Assembly: GCA_965220055.1 (NCBI GenBank)
Contig: CBDCPE010000004.1
Coordinates: forward strand, 1,240,001 to 1,304,000
DNA: 64,000 bases
Source of the DNA: Bin87 sp965220055
GTDB taxonomy: Bacteria > Chloroflexota > Dehalococcoidia > Lucifugimonadales > UBA3495
Direction of reading: 5' to 3'
Part shown: positions 34,166 to 41,442 of the stretch, piece by piece
How positions within the stretch are numbered: the stretch's first letter is position 1
Layout of the letters: every line of letters begins with the position of its first letter
The notes under the pieces: model-generated
Database searches by the model: none
The model's input: the letters and a program-made list of their open reading frames with translations, nothing else
Told to the model about the DNA's origin: nothing
Translations under genes and position numbers: made by a program

Positions 34166-34203
34166 AACAAAAAGGACTTCAGCCTGCGTCCGGCTGAAGT
34201 CCT
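34166..34203 (-). terminator. Attenuator terminator upstream of DAHP synthase
   Basis: AGGACTTCAGCC (34203-34192 on the minus strand) pairs perfectly over 12 bp with GGCTGAAGTCCT (34184-34173), around a 7-base loop, followed by TTTTTGTT. It lies 24 bases after the leader stop and about 47 bases before the DAHP synthase start. An alternative pairing of its ascending arm (CTTC and CCGG) with GAAG and CCGG near 34235-34247 is possible. Confidence 0.9.
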
Positions 34204-34226
34204 GCCAAAGTGGTTGTCACCAAGTT

Positions 34227-34331
34227 TTATCGGGCTTCCAACACCGGAATTACGCTGACCGTGTTGCGGTAAGCGTAAAAGTAGAAGGGGCGATAATACC
34301 CGGGGGCGATTTGGCGGCAGGCGGTGCTCAT
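34227..34331 (-). CDS. Aromatic-rich leader peptide (34 aa) of DAHP synthase
   Basis: A short frame from ATG 34331 to TAA 34227 encodes 34 residues. Residues 12-21 read YYRPFYFYAY: five Tyr and two Phe in ten codons. No Trp is present. This is the layout of amino-acid leader peptides, as for the pheA and pheST leaders of enteric bacteria. It is followed 24 bases later by an intrinsic terminator and then the DAHP synthase gene. CAACACGG (34266-34259) can pair with CCGGTGTTG (34247-34239), and the latter with the terminator arm, giving candidate alternative structures. It begins 100 bases after the trpA stop. Confidence 0.85.
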   Translation of the reverse strand: MSTACRQIAPGYYRPFYFYAYRNTVSVIPVLEAR

Positions 34332-34431
34332 TTCGAAAAAATGCTACTCCCGTCATACTGCGTTGTCAACGGGGGAAAGCGGCATATTGGGGGATATTGC
34401 CGTTCATCAAGCGCGGGAGCCCGAGCCAAGC

Positions 34432-35250
34432 CTACCGAGGCCGTCCGGCGAGTTCCGCGACGACGCTGGCTCCACGATCGGCCGCCTGCTCATCGGGCCC
34501 ATCAGCCAGGGCGCTCACGAGGGCGCTACCGACCACCGCAGCGTCGGCTTTCTTACCGACGTCGAGGACGTGTTGGCGGCGCGATATCCCAAACCCGACT
34601 GCGATCGGGAGGTCCGTGTACTGGCGGACACGGTCGACAAGGTCCAGACCACGGTCGGATACCTCGGAACGAGCACCGGTGATTCCCACGACGCTGATGC
34701 AGTAGACGAAGCCGCCGCCGAGAGTGACCGACCTCTCGATGCTGTCGTCGGTGCTGGTCGGAGCGAGCAAAGGGATCAGACGGACACCGTAGGGGTCGAG
34801 TTCGTACACGAGGGCATCGGCTTCGGAGCTGGGGAGATCTATGATGATCAGGCCGTCCACGGTTGCCTCGGAGCACGCGGCGGCGAACTCCTTCAGCCCA
34901 AAGGACATGACCGTGTTGTAGTAGCCCATCAAAATGAGAGGGGTGTCACCGACCTGGGGGCGGAGAGCGGCCGCGGTATCCAGGCAATCCTGGGCGGTAA
35001 CACCGTTTTGGAGAGCCACGTAGCTGGACGCCTGGATCACCGGACCTTCGCCGATGGGATCACTGAAGGGTATGCCCAACTCGACGGCGTCGGCGCCGGC
35101 CTCGACCAGACGAGGCACGACGTCGAGGGCGGCGTTTTTGTAGGGATGACCCACGGTGACGAACACCACCAAGCCGGGGCGGCTCTCGGCCTTTGTGGCG
35201 GCGAACTTGGCGGCGATGCGATCTGGGCGGGTTGCGGTCTGGGTGGACAT
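34432..35250 (-). CDS. trpA: Tryptophan synthase alpha subunit
   Basis: TrpA splits indole-3-glycerol phosphate to indole, which TrpB joins to serine. The 272-residue product shows FVTVGHPYKNAALDVVPRLVEAGADAVELGIPFSDPIGEGPVIQ with catalytic Glu in VELG and Asp in FSDP, LMGYYNTVMSFG, LIIIDLPSSEAD and VGFGISRRQHV. ATG at 35250 is preceded by weak purines; an in-frame GTG at 35259 would add three residues. Unusually trpB is not adjacent: a CPBP protease gene precedes it and DAHP synthase follows, so the alpha subunit is separated from the rest of the trp genes. Confidence 0.96.
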   Translation of the reverse strand: MSTQTATRPDRIAAKFAATKAESRPGLVVFVTVGHPYKNAALDVVPRLVEAGADAVELGIPFSDPIGEGPVIQASSYVALQNGVTAQDCLDTAAALRPQVGDTPLILMGYYNTVMSFGLKEFAAACSEATVDGLIIIDLPSSEADALVYELDPYGVRLIPLLAPTSTDDSIERSVTLGGGFVYCISVVGITGARSEVSDRGLDLVDRVRQYTDLPIAVGFGISRRQHVLDVGKKADAAVVGSALVSALADGPDEQAADRGASVVAELAGRPR

Positions 35251-35380
35251 AGGTGGCACTCGGGAAAGTTTGGAGTATGACTAGACTATCCTACGGGCCG
35301 GCGGGTGTCCAGACAGCGCGATTGTGCACGGGGGCCCGCCGATTGGAGCAACCATCATTGGGTTGATAGCGGCCCAGGCG

Positions 35381-36145
35381 CTAAAGGCCCAACCATGCGC
35401 TGAGCACGGCGACCAGGTTCTGGGCAGCGTGGACAGCGATGCAGGGCCAAAGGGAACCGGTCCGCAGGTACAGGAAGCCCAGCAACAAGCCCGTAACGAA
35501 AACAGGCAGCAGCAAAGCCGGCGCCAGGTGCAGGGCGGCGAACACTGCGGAAGATAGGATTAGGGCAGGCGCGGAACCCCAACGATTGGCGAGACCTTGC
35601 AGTACGAATCCACGGAAGAACACTTCCTCGGCAATCGGGGTCCAAACCGCCAAGGCCAGGGCGCTGAAAACGACCCAGCCTGCGGGCAGCAAAAGGCCTT
35701 CTGGTAGTTCGGGGGGCATCAAGAAGTCCCAACCCAACGCCATCGCGGTCATGGTGTACAACTGGGCGAATCCGAGGCTGCAGACTATCGCGACCACTGC
35801 CAGCAACGTCGTAACGGGGTACGAAATGGAGGGTCTGGTGAACCCCACCAGCATCAACGGGGGCGGCCAGGAACGGATACCGAGGAGCCACACGAGGACG
35901 ACCTGGAGGATGCCCAAGGCGGTCGCGGAAACTACGGCGGCGATAGCCAGGGGAATTACCAGTGCCACCGACGCGGTCAGGACAGCCGTGGGCACGAGGG
36001 CCATTATCGCGAAGGCGGGTTGCCAAACCCCCCATCGGGGCGCACCCGGCGCAATGGATGCGGGTGCAATAACCGTCTGACAAGTCGGACATTCCGAAAC
36101 TCCGGTGGAGATCTCGGAGCCGCAATGGGTGCAGAACAATTGCAT
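35381..36145 (-). CDS. CPBP family intramembrane metalloprotease with N-terminal zinc ribbon
   Basis: A 254-residue polytopic protein. Residues 5-22 form a zinc ribbon CTHCGSEISTGVSECPTC (CxxC...CxxC). Six to eight hydrophobic helices follow, holding the CPBP/Abi motifs: EEVFFRGFVLQGL (about 170-182), VFAALH (about 198-203) and HAAQN near the C-terminus. The family includes Rce1-like prenyl proteases and bacteriocin self-immunity proteins. Substrate unknown. ATG at 36145 begins MQLFCTHCG. It stands before trpA with a 130-bp gap. Confidence 0.9.
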   Translation of the reverse strand: MQLFCTHCGSEISTGVSECPTCQTVIAPASIAPGAPRWGVWQPAFAIMALVPTAVLTASVALVIPLAIAAVVSATALGILQVVLVWLLGIRSWPPPLMLVGFTRPSISYPVTTLLAVVAIVCSLGFAQLYTMTAMALGWDFLMPPELPEGLLLPAGWVVFSALALAVWTPIAEEVFFRGFVLQGLANRWGSAPALILSSAVFAALHLAPALLLPVFVTGLLLGFLYLRTGSLWPCIAVHAAQNLVAVLSAWLGL

Positions 36146-36309
36146 TACAACAGCGTTATCGTGGACGGAGCCCGCAAGTTGGACGAATCAGTATAGAGCA
36201 CGGTCAGGATTGCCCGGGCTGTGGATAGGCTCACCGGTAGCAAGTTTGTCATCGCGACGAGTGTAGCGACGCGTCAGTCCCATCGCCTGGAAGACGGCGC
36301 CTCCGCCAA

Positions 36310-36338
36310 CGAGATTGCCGCGCTTCGCTCGCAATGGC
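36310..36338. repeat. REP-like repeat copy in intergenic region
   Basis: CGAGATTGCCGCGCTTCGCT followed by CGCAATGGC, one base different from the unit at 1342-1370. It is the only feature I can support in the 500-bp interval 36146-36647; an open frame at 36392-36742 on the minus strand has no coding signature. Confidence 0.8.
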
Positions 36339-36647
36339 AAGGGAAATGGCGCTCACAATGACAGTTTGAATGCAAGTGGGTACGCGTCAATTTAAATGGG
36401 GCCTGGCGCAGGGTGAGCCCGTTTTCGGACTGGTGGTTTCAGGCGCGGCAAGGGACCTGTCCACCTTTCGCCTAGACTGAAAAATATCGCGTGGGCACCG
36501 GCTTTCACGGGAACGACGGGGGTGGGTTCGACGCAATGGAACGGGTCTGTCGGTACGCCGGTCCCATTTGCCAACTGGGGCACGTTGGGCCATAATCGCG
36601 GATGCCCGTCTGGACAGCAGATCATCCCAATATTGCGGGGAGAGCTA

Positions 36648-36875
36648 ATGGTCACAGCTTCCAATTCACCAGGGTTTGAAGAGGGGATTCTCCGCATGGC
36701 CCAAGCGATGGGTTTGGACGTGTCGGACGAGGAACGGGGCAAAGACCTCGTGCGCCGGGTGAGTTTGATGCGCGAAGGGTTAGCCCGTCTCTACGAAATT
36801 GACGTGTCTGGCGCCGAAGCTCCCTCGGCTTTCATTCCATCGACGCACCAAGAAGCCACGCCCGGCAGGGATTAG
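36648..36875 (+). CDS. GatC-like small subunit next to an amidase
   Basis: A 75-residue helical protein starting MVTASNSPGFEEGILRMAQAMGLDVSDEERGKDLVRRVSLMREGLARLYEID in pieces; the pattern of an N-terminal helix followed by LxxxREGLxxLxxxD resembles GatC or AtzG-type amidase partner subunits. ATG at 36648 is preceded by GCGGGGAGAGC. It stops three bases before the amidase ATG, so the pair is translationally coupled. Such small subunits stabilise the amidase. No GatB gene is adjacent, which argues against a full Asp/Glu-tRNA amidotransferase. Confidence 0.7.
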   Translation: MVTASNSPGFEEGILRMAQAMGLDVSDEERGKDLVRRVSLMREGLARLYEIDVSGAEAPSAFIPSTHQEATPGRD

Positions 36876-36878
36876 ACC

Positions 36879-38291
36879 ATGGCAGGCAACGAGCTGCATT
36901 ACATGTCGGCCTGGGAACTGTCCGGCCTGATTCAGAGCCGCGAAGTATCGCCGGTCGAGATCGTGGATGCGTGCCTGGCCAGGATCGAAGAGACCGAGGT
37001 GACGCTCAACTCGTTCATCACCCTGATGCCCGAACAGGCGAGGGACGCGGCACGGCGAGCCGAGGCTGAGATCGGAAGGGGGAATTACCGCGGGCCGTTG
37101 CACGGTATTCCGGTGGGGTTGAAGGACCTGTTCAACACGGCGGGGGTCAAGACCACGTCGGGAACGCGGATCTACGACAACTACGTGCCTGAAGAAGACT
37201 GCACGGTTGCGGCCAGATTCAGCCAGGCCGGCGCGATATTGCTGGGCAAACTGAACATGCACCCGCTGGCGTTTGGACCTACCGGGGAGAACGGCGATTA
37301 CGGGCACATGCACAACCCGTGGAATCCGGAGCGGATCACCGGCGGTTCCAGCGGCGGGAGCGGGTCGGCGACGGCGGCTGGACAATGCACGATCACCATG
37401 GGCAGCGACACCGGCGGCAGCGTGCGGATTCCGGCGGCGCTGTGCGGGATAGTGGGCCTGAAACCGACCTACGGGCGCGTGAGCCGGGCCGGATTGACGC
37501 CGCTGTCCTGGTGCCTGGACCATCCGGGACCGATGGTACGCACCGTGGAAGATGCGGCGTTGGCCATGAACATCATTGCCGGGCATGACCCTCGCGATCA
37601 TGCGACGTCGGACGCTGCGGTGCCCGACTACACGACGGCATTGACCGGCGACATCCGCGGATTGCGCATCGGCGTGGTGAGGGAATATTTCGAAACCGAA
37701 ATCGACCCTGCCGTGGCGACACTGACGCATCAGGCGATAGCAGTTTTGGGAGAACTCGGCGCGGAGATCGTGGAAGTCTCCCTGCCGCTCTACGATTATG
37801 CCCAGCCCATCAGTAATGCCATCCTCAGCGCCGAGGCGACAGCCGCGCACCGGGATCTCCTGCTGAGCGACGGAGACAAGCTATACCCCCAGGTTCGTGA
37901 TCGGCTGGAAGAAGGGCTTTTCATCTCGGCCGCGGAATACCTGAGGGCGCAACAAGCCAGGCAGGTCTTCTGCCGGCAGGTGGCGGACCTGTTGGACAAC
38001 GTTGACCTGCTGGCGGGACCGGTGGAGCCGGTAACGGCCCCGAAGATCCTGGAGCGGCGCATCGAGATCGGCGGGGAGTCGCTGCCGGCGGTGCCGATGC
38101 TGACGAAGTACACGCGGGTCTACAACATCACCGGGTCGCCGGCAATTTCGGTCCCGTGCGGATTTGCGCCGGATGGACTGCCTGTTGGCCTACACCTGGC
38201 GGGCCGAAACTTTGACGAACTGACGGTGCTGCGTGCCGCGTACGCGTACCAGCAGGCGACGGACTGGCACGCTCAGCGGCCTCCGCTGTAG
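36879..38291 (+). CDS. Amidase signature family enzyme (GatA-like)
   Basis: A 470-residue amidase with the Ser-cisSer-Lys triad: Lys82 in GIPVGLKDLFNT, cis-Ser157 in GGSSGGSGSA and nucleophile Ser181 in GSDTGGSVRIPA. The C-terminal NITGSPAISVPCGFAPDGLPVGLHLAG is typical. The family hydrolyses amides; AtzF-, biuret- or GatA-like activities are all possible. Upstream is a GatC-like gene, without GatB, so a small-molecule amidase seems more likely than tRNA amidation. ATG at 36879. Confidence 0.9.
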   Translation: MAGNELHYMSAWELSGLIQSREVSPVEIVDACLARIEETEVTLNSFITLMPEQARDAARRAEAEIGRGNYRGPLHGIPVGLKDLFNTAGVKTTSGTRIYDNYVPEEDCTVAARFSQAGAILLGKLNMHPLAFGPTGENGDYGHMHNPWNPERITGGSSGGSGSATAAGQCTITMGSDTGGSVRIPAALCGIVGLKPTYGRVSRAGLTPLSWCLDHPGPMVRTVEDAALAMNIIAGHDPRDHATSDAAVPDYTTALTGDIRGLRIGVVREYFETEIDPAVATLTHQAIAVLGELGAEIVEVSLPLYDYAQPISNAILSAEATAAHRDLLLSDGDKLYPQVRDRLEEGLFISAAEYLRAQQARQVFCRQVADLLDNVDLLAGPVEPVTAPKILERRIEIGGESLPAVPMLTKYTRVYNITGSPAISVPCGFAPDGLPVGLHLAGRNFDELTVLRAAYAYQQATDWHAQRPPL

Positions 38292-38346
38292 TCCGGTTAC
38301 GCGAACCAGGAATTATGCTCCCACAACGGGAGGAACCGTAAGCGAC

Positions 38347-39108
38347 GTGACTACAATAAACGCCGTAACCTTCGACCTGTGGCAGACGCTGATCCTGGAC
38401 AACCGGGAACTGGGCCAACAACGAGCGCAAGTTCGCTTGGACGGTGCCCGTGAATTGCTGGCCGAGCAGGGGATTCACCACGACCCGGATCACATCCGAG
38501 AAGCCTATCGGGCGTGCTACCGAGCATGCCGGGCGGTTCGTAACGACAACGTGGACGTGAGTTTCCGCGAGCAGGTGGGGATCTTCGTCAACCTGATTGA
38601 AGATGGCTTGGTTGGGCGTTTGCCTGAGGCGACGGTCGCCGAGATCGAGAGGGTATACGCGGAGTCCTTCTTTGACTATCCTCCACGGTTTCACGAGGCG
38701 ACACAACGGACCCTGGAATCAGTCCGTGAAATGGGCCTGCGGATTGGCCTGATATCGAATACCGGAATGACGCCCGGGTATACGTTCAGGCAATTTTTGC
38801 AGCAACACGGGTTGGCGGACTATTTCCAGACGATGACCTTTTCCGACGAGGTTCTGTTAGCTAAACCTTCGGATGAGATATTTCTGATGACGATGGGCGC
38901 CCTGGAATCGAGCCCGGCAAGTACGATCCACGTGGGCGATCACGTAAGCAACGACGTGGTCGGAGCCAACCGAGTGGGGATGAAATCCGTTTGGATACGC
39001 GGGTTCTACGAGCCCGAGGACCCGGACGACCCGAATAGCAAAGCAGACGCCGAGGTTGACGACCTGTCAGGCGTAGCGGCGGCCATACGGGATCTCGTCA
39101 TCGGCTAA
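38347..39108 (+). CDS. HAD family hydrolase
   Basis: A haloacid dehalogenase-like hydrolase of 253 residues. Motif I is FDLWQTLI (nucleophile Asp, with Trp and Thr), motif II GLISNTG, motif III Lys in LLAKPSDEIF, and motif IV HVGDHVSNDVVGAN. A helical cap (about 30-110) lies between motifs I and II. The Asp in motif I is followed by W rather than D, so phosphatase chemistry may be altered. I chose GTG at 38347 because motif I is seven residues away; GGAGG lies 14 bases upstream. The frame continues upstream into the amidase gene without homology. Confidence 0.85.
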   Translation: MTTINAVTFDLWQTLILDNRELGQQRAQVRLDGARELLAEQGIHHDPDHIREAYRACYRACRAVRNDNVDVSFREQVGIFVNLIEDGLVGRLPEATVAEIERVYAESFFDYPPRFHEATQRTLESVREMGLRIGLISNTGMTPGYTFRQFLQQHGLADYFQTMTFSDEVLLAKPSDEIFLMTMGALESSPASTIHVGDHVSNDVVGANRVGMKSVWIRGFYEPEDPDDPNSKADAEVDDLSGVAAAIRDLVIG

Positions 39109-39179
39109 CACTAAAGTCGAGCGACCTTCCACCGAGTCGGAACCCGCCCGGGGATCGACCGCGCGCAAGGAGCACAACC

Positions 39180-39755
39180 TTGTTCCAGGAACTCAGCGGC
39201 GGACCGCTTCCAAACGGGCGGTATCCAGACATCACCCTGGCCATATTTCCGCACCTGAAGGAATTCATGGTGGTAGACACCCGGGGGCCGTCCCCGGAAG
39301 TCCGGCTGCTGTCCACGGAAGAAGTGTTCAACGACGAATACTACCGCACCGTGGAGAGTGAATTCGCCAGCGCTTTGCGAGAGGGCGGAGATCTGCCATT
39401 CCTGCACCTGATGCACTTGCCCAACCAGGTGGACGATATCGTGCGCGGAGTGGCGATGCACTGCATCCTGGAGCGGCTTGGGGTGGACTACCACGACGAA
39501 GACAAAATGCCGGAGGTGGTGGTGTTCGTTATTTCGGGGCCGACGCTGGCGATTCCCACCGAACAAGTTGTTGCGGGGTTTTCGGAGATGCTGTCGGACA
39601 AGTTGGACAGCACTGACGTTGATCGCTGGTCCGCGGAGCTGAGCAGGTTGATCCAGCAGGAAAGCAAGGCGTTTCCGGCCGCCGGGGAAGCGCTCGGCGA
39701 AACAATGACCGAGGAATCCCTTGACCCGTACTACATCTGGCAAAATCGGAATTGA
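39180..39755 (+). CDS. Hypothetical protein (191 aa)
   Basis: Start is TTG at 39180, with AAGGAG seven bases upstream. The product begins MFQELSGGPLPNGRYPDITLAIFPH, is acidic, with conserved-looking beta segments (LKEFMVVDTRGP, PEVVVFVISGPTLAIP) and no signal peptide or membrane helix. I do not recognise a family. It sits 71 bases after the HAD gene and ten before the oxidoreductase, all on the plus strand, so it is probably part of the amidase-HAD-oxidoreductase run. Confidence 0.75.
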   Translation: MFQELSGGPLPNGRYPDITLAIFPHLKEFMVVDTRGPSPEVRLLSTEEVFNDEYYRTVESEFASALREGGDLPFLHLMHLPNQVDDIVRGVAMHCILERLGVDYHDEDKMPEVVVFVISGPTLAIPTEQVVAGFSEMLSDKLDSTDVDRWSAELSRLIQQESKAFPAAGEALGETMTEESLDPYYIWQNRN

Positions 39756-39764
39756 GGAAGAACT

Positions 39765-40784
39765 TTGACCACCGAACGCATCGCGCTGACATTCAGCAGC
39801 CGGGACAACAACGATGACGACGACCTGATTGCCGTGGCGCAAGCCGCGGACCGTTTGGGATACGAATCGTTCTGGACCGGAGAGTCGTGGGGACGGGATG
39901 CTTTCACCGTGCTGACGATGCTGGCATGCCACACGGAACGCATAGGCTTGGGGACCGGCATAGTCACCGTTTACAGTAGGACACCGGGATTGGTGGCGCA
40001 GAGCATCGCGTCCCTGGACTGCATCAGTAGCGGGCGAGCCATCCTGGGACTTGGCAGCAGCGGTCGCATAGTGATCGAGAACTGGCACGGCGTGAAATTT
40101 GACCACCCGGTGGCGCGCACGGCCGAGTACATCGACATCATCCGGTTGGCGCTTTCGGGGGAACGGGTCAACTACGAGGGCAGGTTCTACAACCTGAAGC
40201 GTTTTCGCATGGGAGTGCGGCCGGTGCAGGACCGGGTGCCGATCTACGTGGCGTCGCTGGGAAAGCGCAACCTGGAGTTGACCGGTCGCGCGGCGGACGG
40301 ATGGCTGCCCATCTGGACGCATAGCGAGAAGCTTCCCGTGGTCAAGGAACCACTGGCGCATGCAGCGCAATCGGCTGGGCGGCAGGTTTCCGACGTGACG
40401 ACGGCTCCGCAAATCCTCAGCTGCGCCAGCGGGGATGAGGCGACGGTAGCGGACGCGGTAGCGCAGGCACGGTCGCACATGGCCTTTTACATCGGCGGGA
40501 TGGGCCGGTACTACTACGATCTTTTCTGCAGGTACGGATACCAAGACGAGTGCGACCGGTTGCGATCAGCGTGGGCGGAGGGAGACCGTGGCAAAGCGGC
40601 AGCCTGCATAGCCGATGAGATGGTAGACAACATCACGGTGATCGGTACACCAGATGACTGCCGGGAGAAGATGTCCCGCTTCCGGAGCAACGGCGTCGAT
40701 ATGCCGATAGTCGCGTTCCCACACGGTTCCGACCGCGACACGATGCTGGCCACGCTGGAAGCGCTGGCACCCACGACGGGCTAA
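39765..40784 (+). CDS. LLM class flavin/F420-dependent oxidoreductase
   Basis: A luciferase-like TIM-barrel oxidoreductase of 339 residues. Segments AADRLGYESFWTGES (about 27-41), IGLGTGIVTVYSRTPGLVAQSIASLDCISSGRAILGLG and RPVQDRVPIYVAS are typical of LLM proteins binding FMN or F420. TTG at 39765 with GAGGAA upstream; the product begins MTTERIALTFSS. Substrate unknown. It follows the hypothetical gene and is ten bases before a phosphoesterase. Confidence 0.88.
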   Translation: MTTERIALTFSSRDNNDDDDLIAVAQAADRLGYESFWTGESWGRDAFTVLTMLACHTERIGLGTGIVTVYSRTPGLVAQSIASLDCISSGRAILGLGSSGRIVIENWHGVKFDHPVARTAEYIDIIRLALSGERVNYEGRFYNLKRFRMGVRPVQDRVPIYVASLGKRNLELTGRAADGWLPIWTHSEKLPVVKEPLAHAAQSAGRQVSDVTTAPQILSCASGDEATVADAVAQARSHMAFYIGGMGRYYYDLFCRYGYQDECDRLRSAWAEGDRGKAAACIADEMVDNITVIGTPDDCREKMSRFRSNGVDMPIVAFPHGSDRDTMLATLEALAPTTG

Positions 40785-40793
40785 GCCGGTCCC

Positions 40794-41372
40794 GTGAAGA
40801 TCGGCCTGATCTCCGACACCCATTCCGCGGGGAGAGGCAGGGACTTGCCGACCGCGGTTTTCGACGCATTGGCGGGCTGCGAGTTATTGCTCCACTGCGG
40901 CGATTTGGAATGCATCGGCGTGTTGGACTACCTGGAGCAACTGGCGCCCGTGCTGGCGGTGCGCGGGTATGAGGACCCCGTTGAGCCAGGCGAGCGACTG
41001 GCCAACGTCTCGCGCATAGTCGAGGTGGCCGGCATACGCATTGGAATGGTGCACGACATACAGTGGCCACCGCCGGTGATTGCGACAACGCCGGACGGGA
41101 CCGGGCTGGTGTGGCCGGAATCAGGCCTGGGCACGCTACTTCGGAAGAAGTTTGGCGGAGAGGTTGACGTGGTAGCGTTTGGAGACACGCATGAGGAATT
41201 AGTGGAATCGCAAGAAGGGGTACTGTTTGTGAACCCAGGGAGTCCCACTTACCCGGGTCGTCGCCACACGCCCCGCTCGCTGGGGACTATCGCAGTACTG
41301 GATATCGACGGCGGCGAAATCAGTGCACGGATTGTAGATTTGGCACCGAAAACGGACAAACAGCTTGATTGA
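40794..41372 (+). CDS. Metallophosphoesterase, YfcE/MJ0936-like, with altered metal motif
   Basis: A 192-residue calcineurin-like phosphoesterase. Visible metal motifs are LISDTH (5-10), LLHCGDLE (about 32-39), MVHDIQ (about 84-89), FGDTHEE and VNPGSP. The family's GNHD/GNCD segment is replaced by VRGYEDP, so a usual bridging Asn is missing and metal binding may differ. GTG at 40794. Likely a nucleotide or phosphodiester hydrolase, substrate unknown. It is the last gene of the plus-strand run before hppA. Confidence 0.85.
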   Translation: MKIGLISDTHSAGRGRDLPTAVFDALAGCELLLHCGDLECIGVLDYLEQLAPVLAVRGYEDPVEPGERLANVSRIVEVAGIRIGMVHDIQWPPPVIATTPDGTGLVWPESGLGTLLRKKFGGEVDVVAFGDTHEELVESQEGVLFVNPGSPTYPGRRHTPRSLGTIAVLDIDGGEISARIVDLAPKTDKQLD

Positions 41373-41442
41373 CACCCAACTGGCCATGTGCTAGTTATGC
41401 AACGTTTGTCGTGACTTTTAGCCGGAAAACGGAGAAGAGAGG

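Noticed and set aside
36392..36742. Minus-strand open frame in the intergenic region
   Set aside because: It overlaps the start of the GatC-like gene, and its composition and lack of ribosome site do not support coding.
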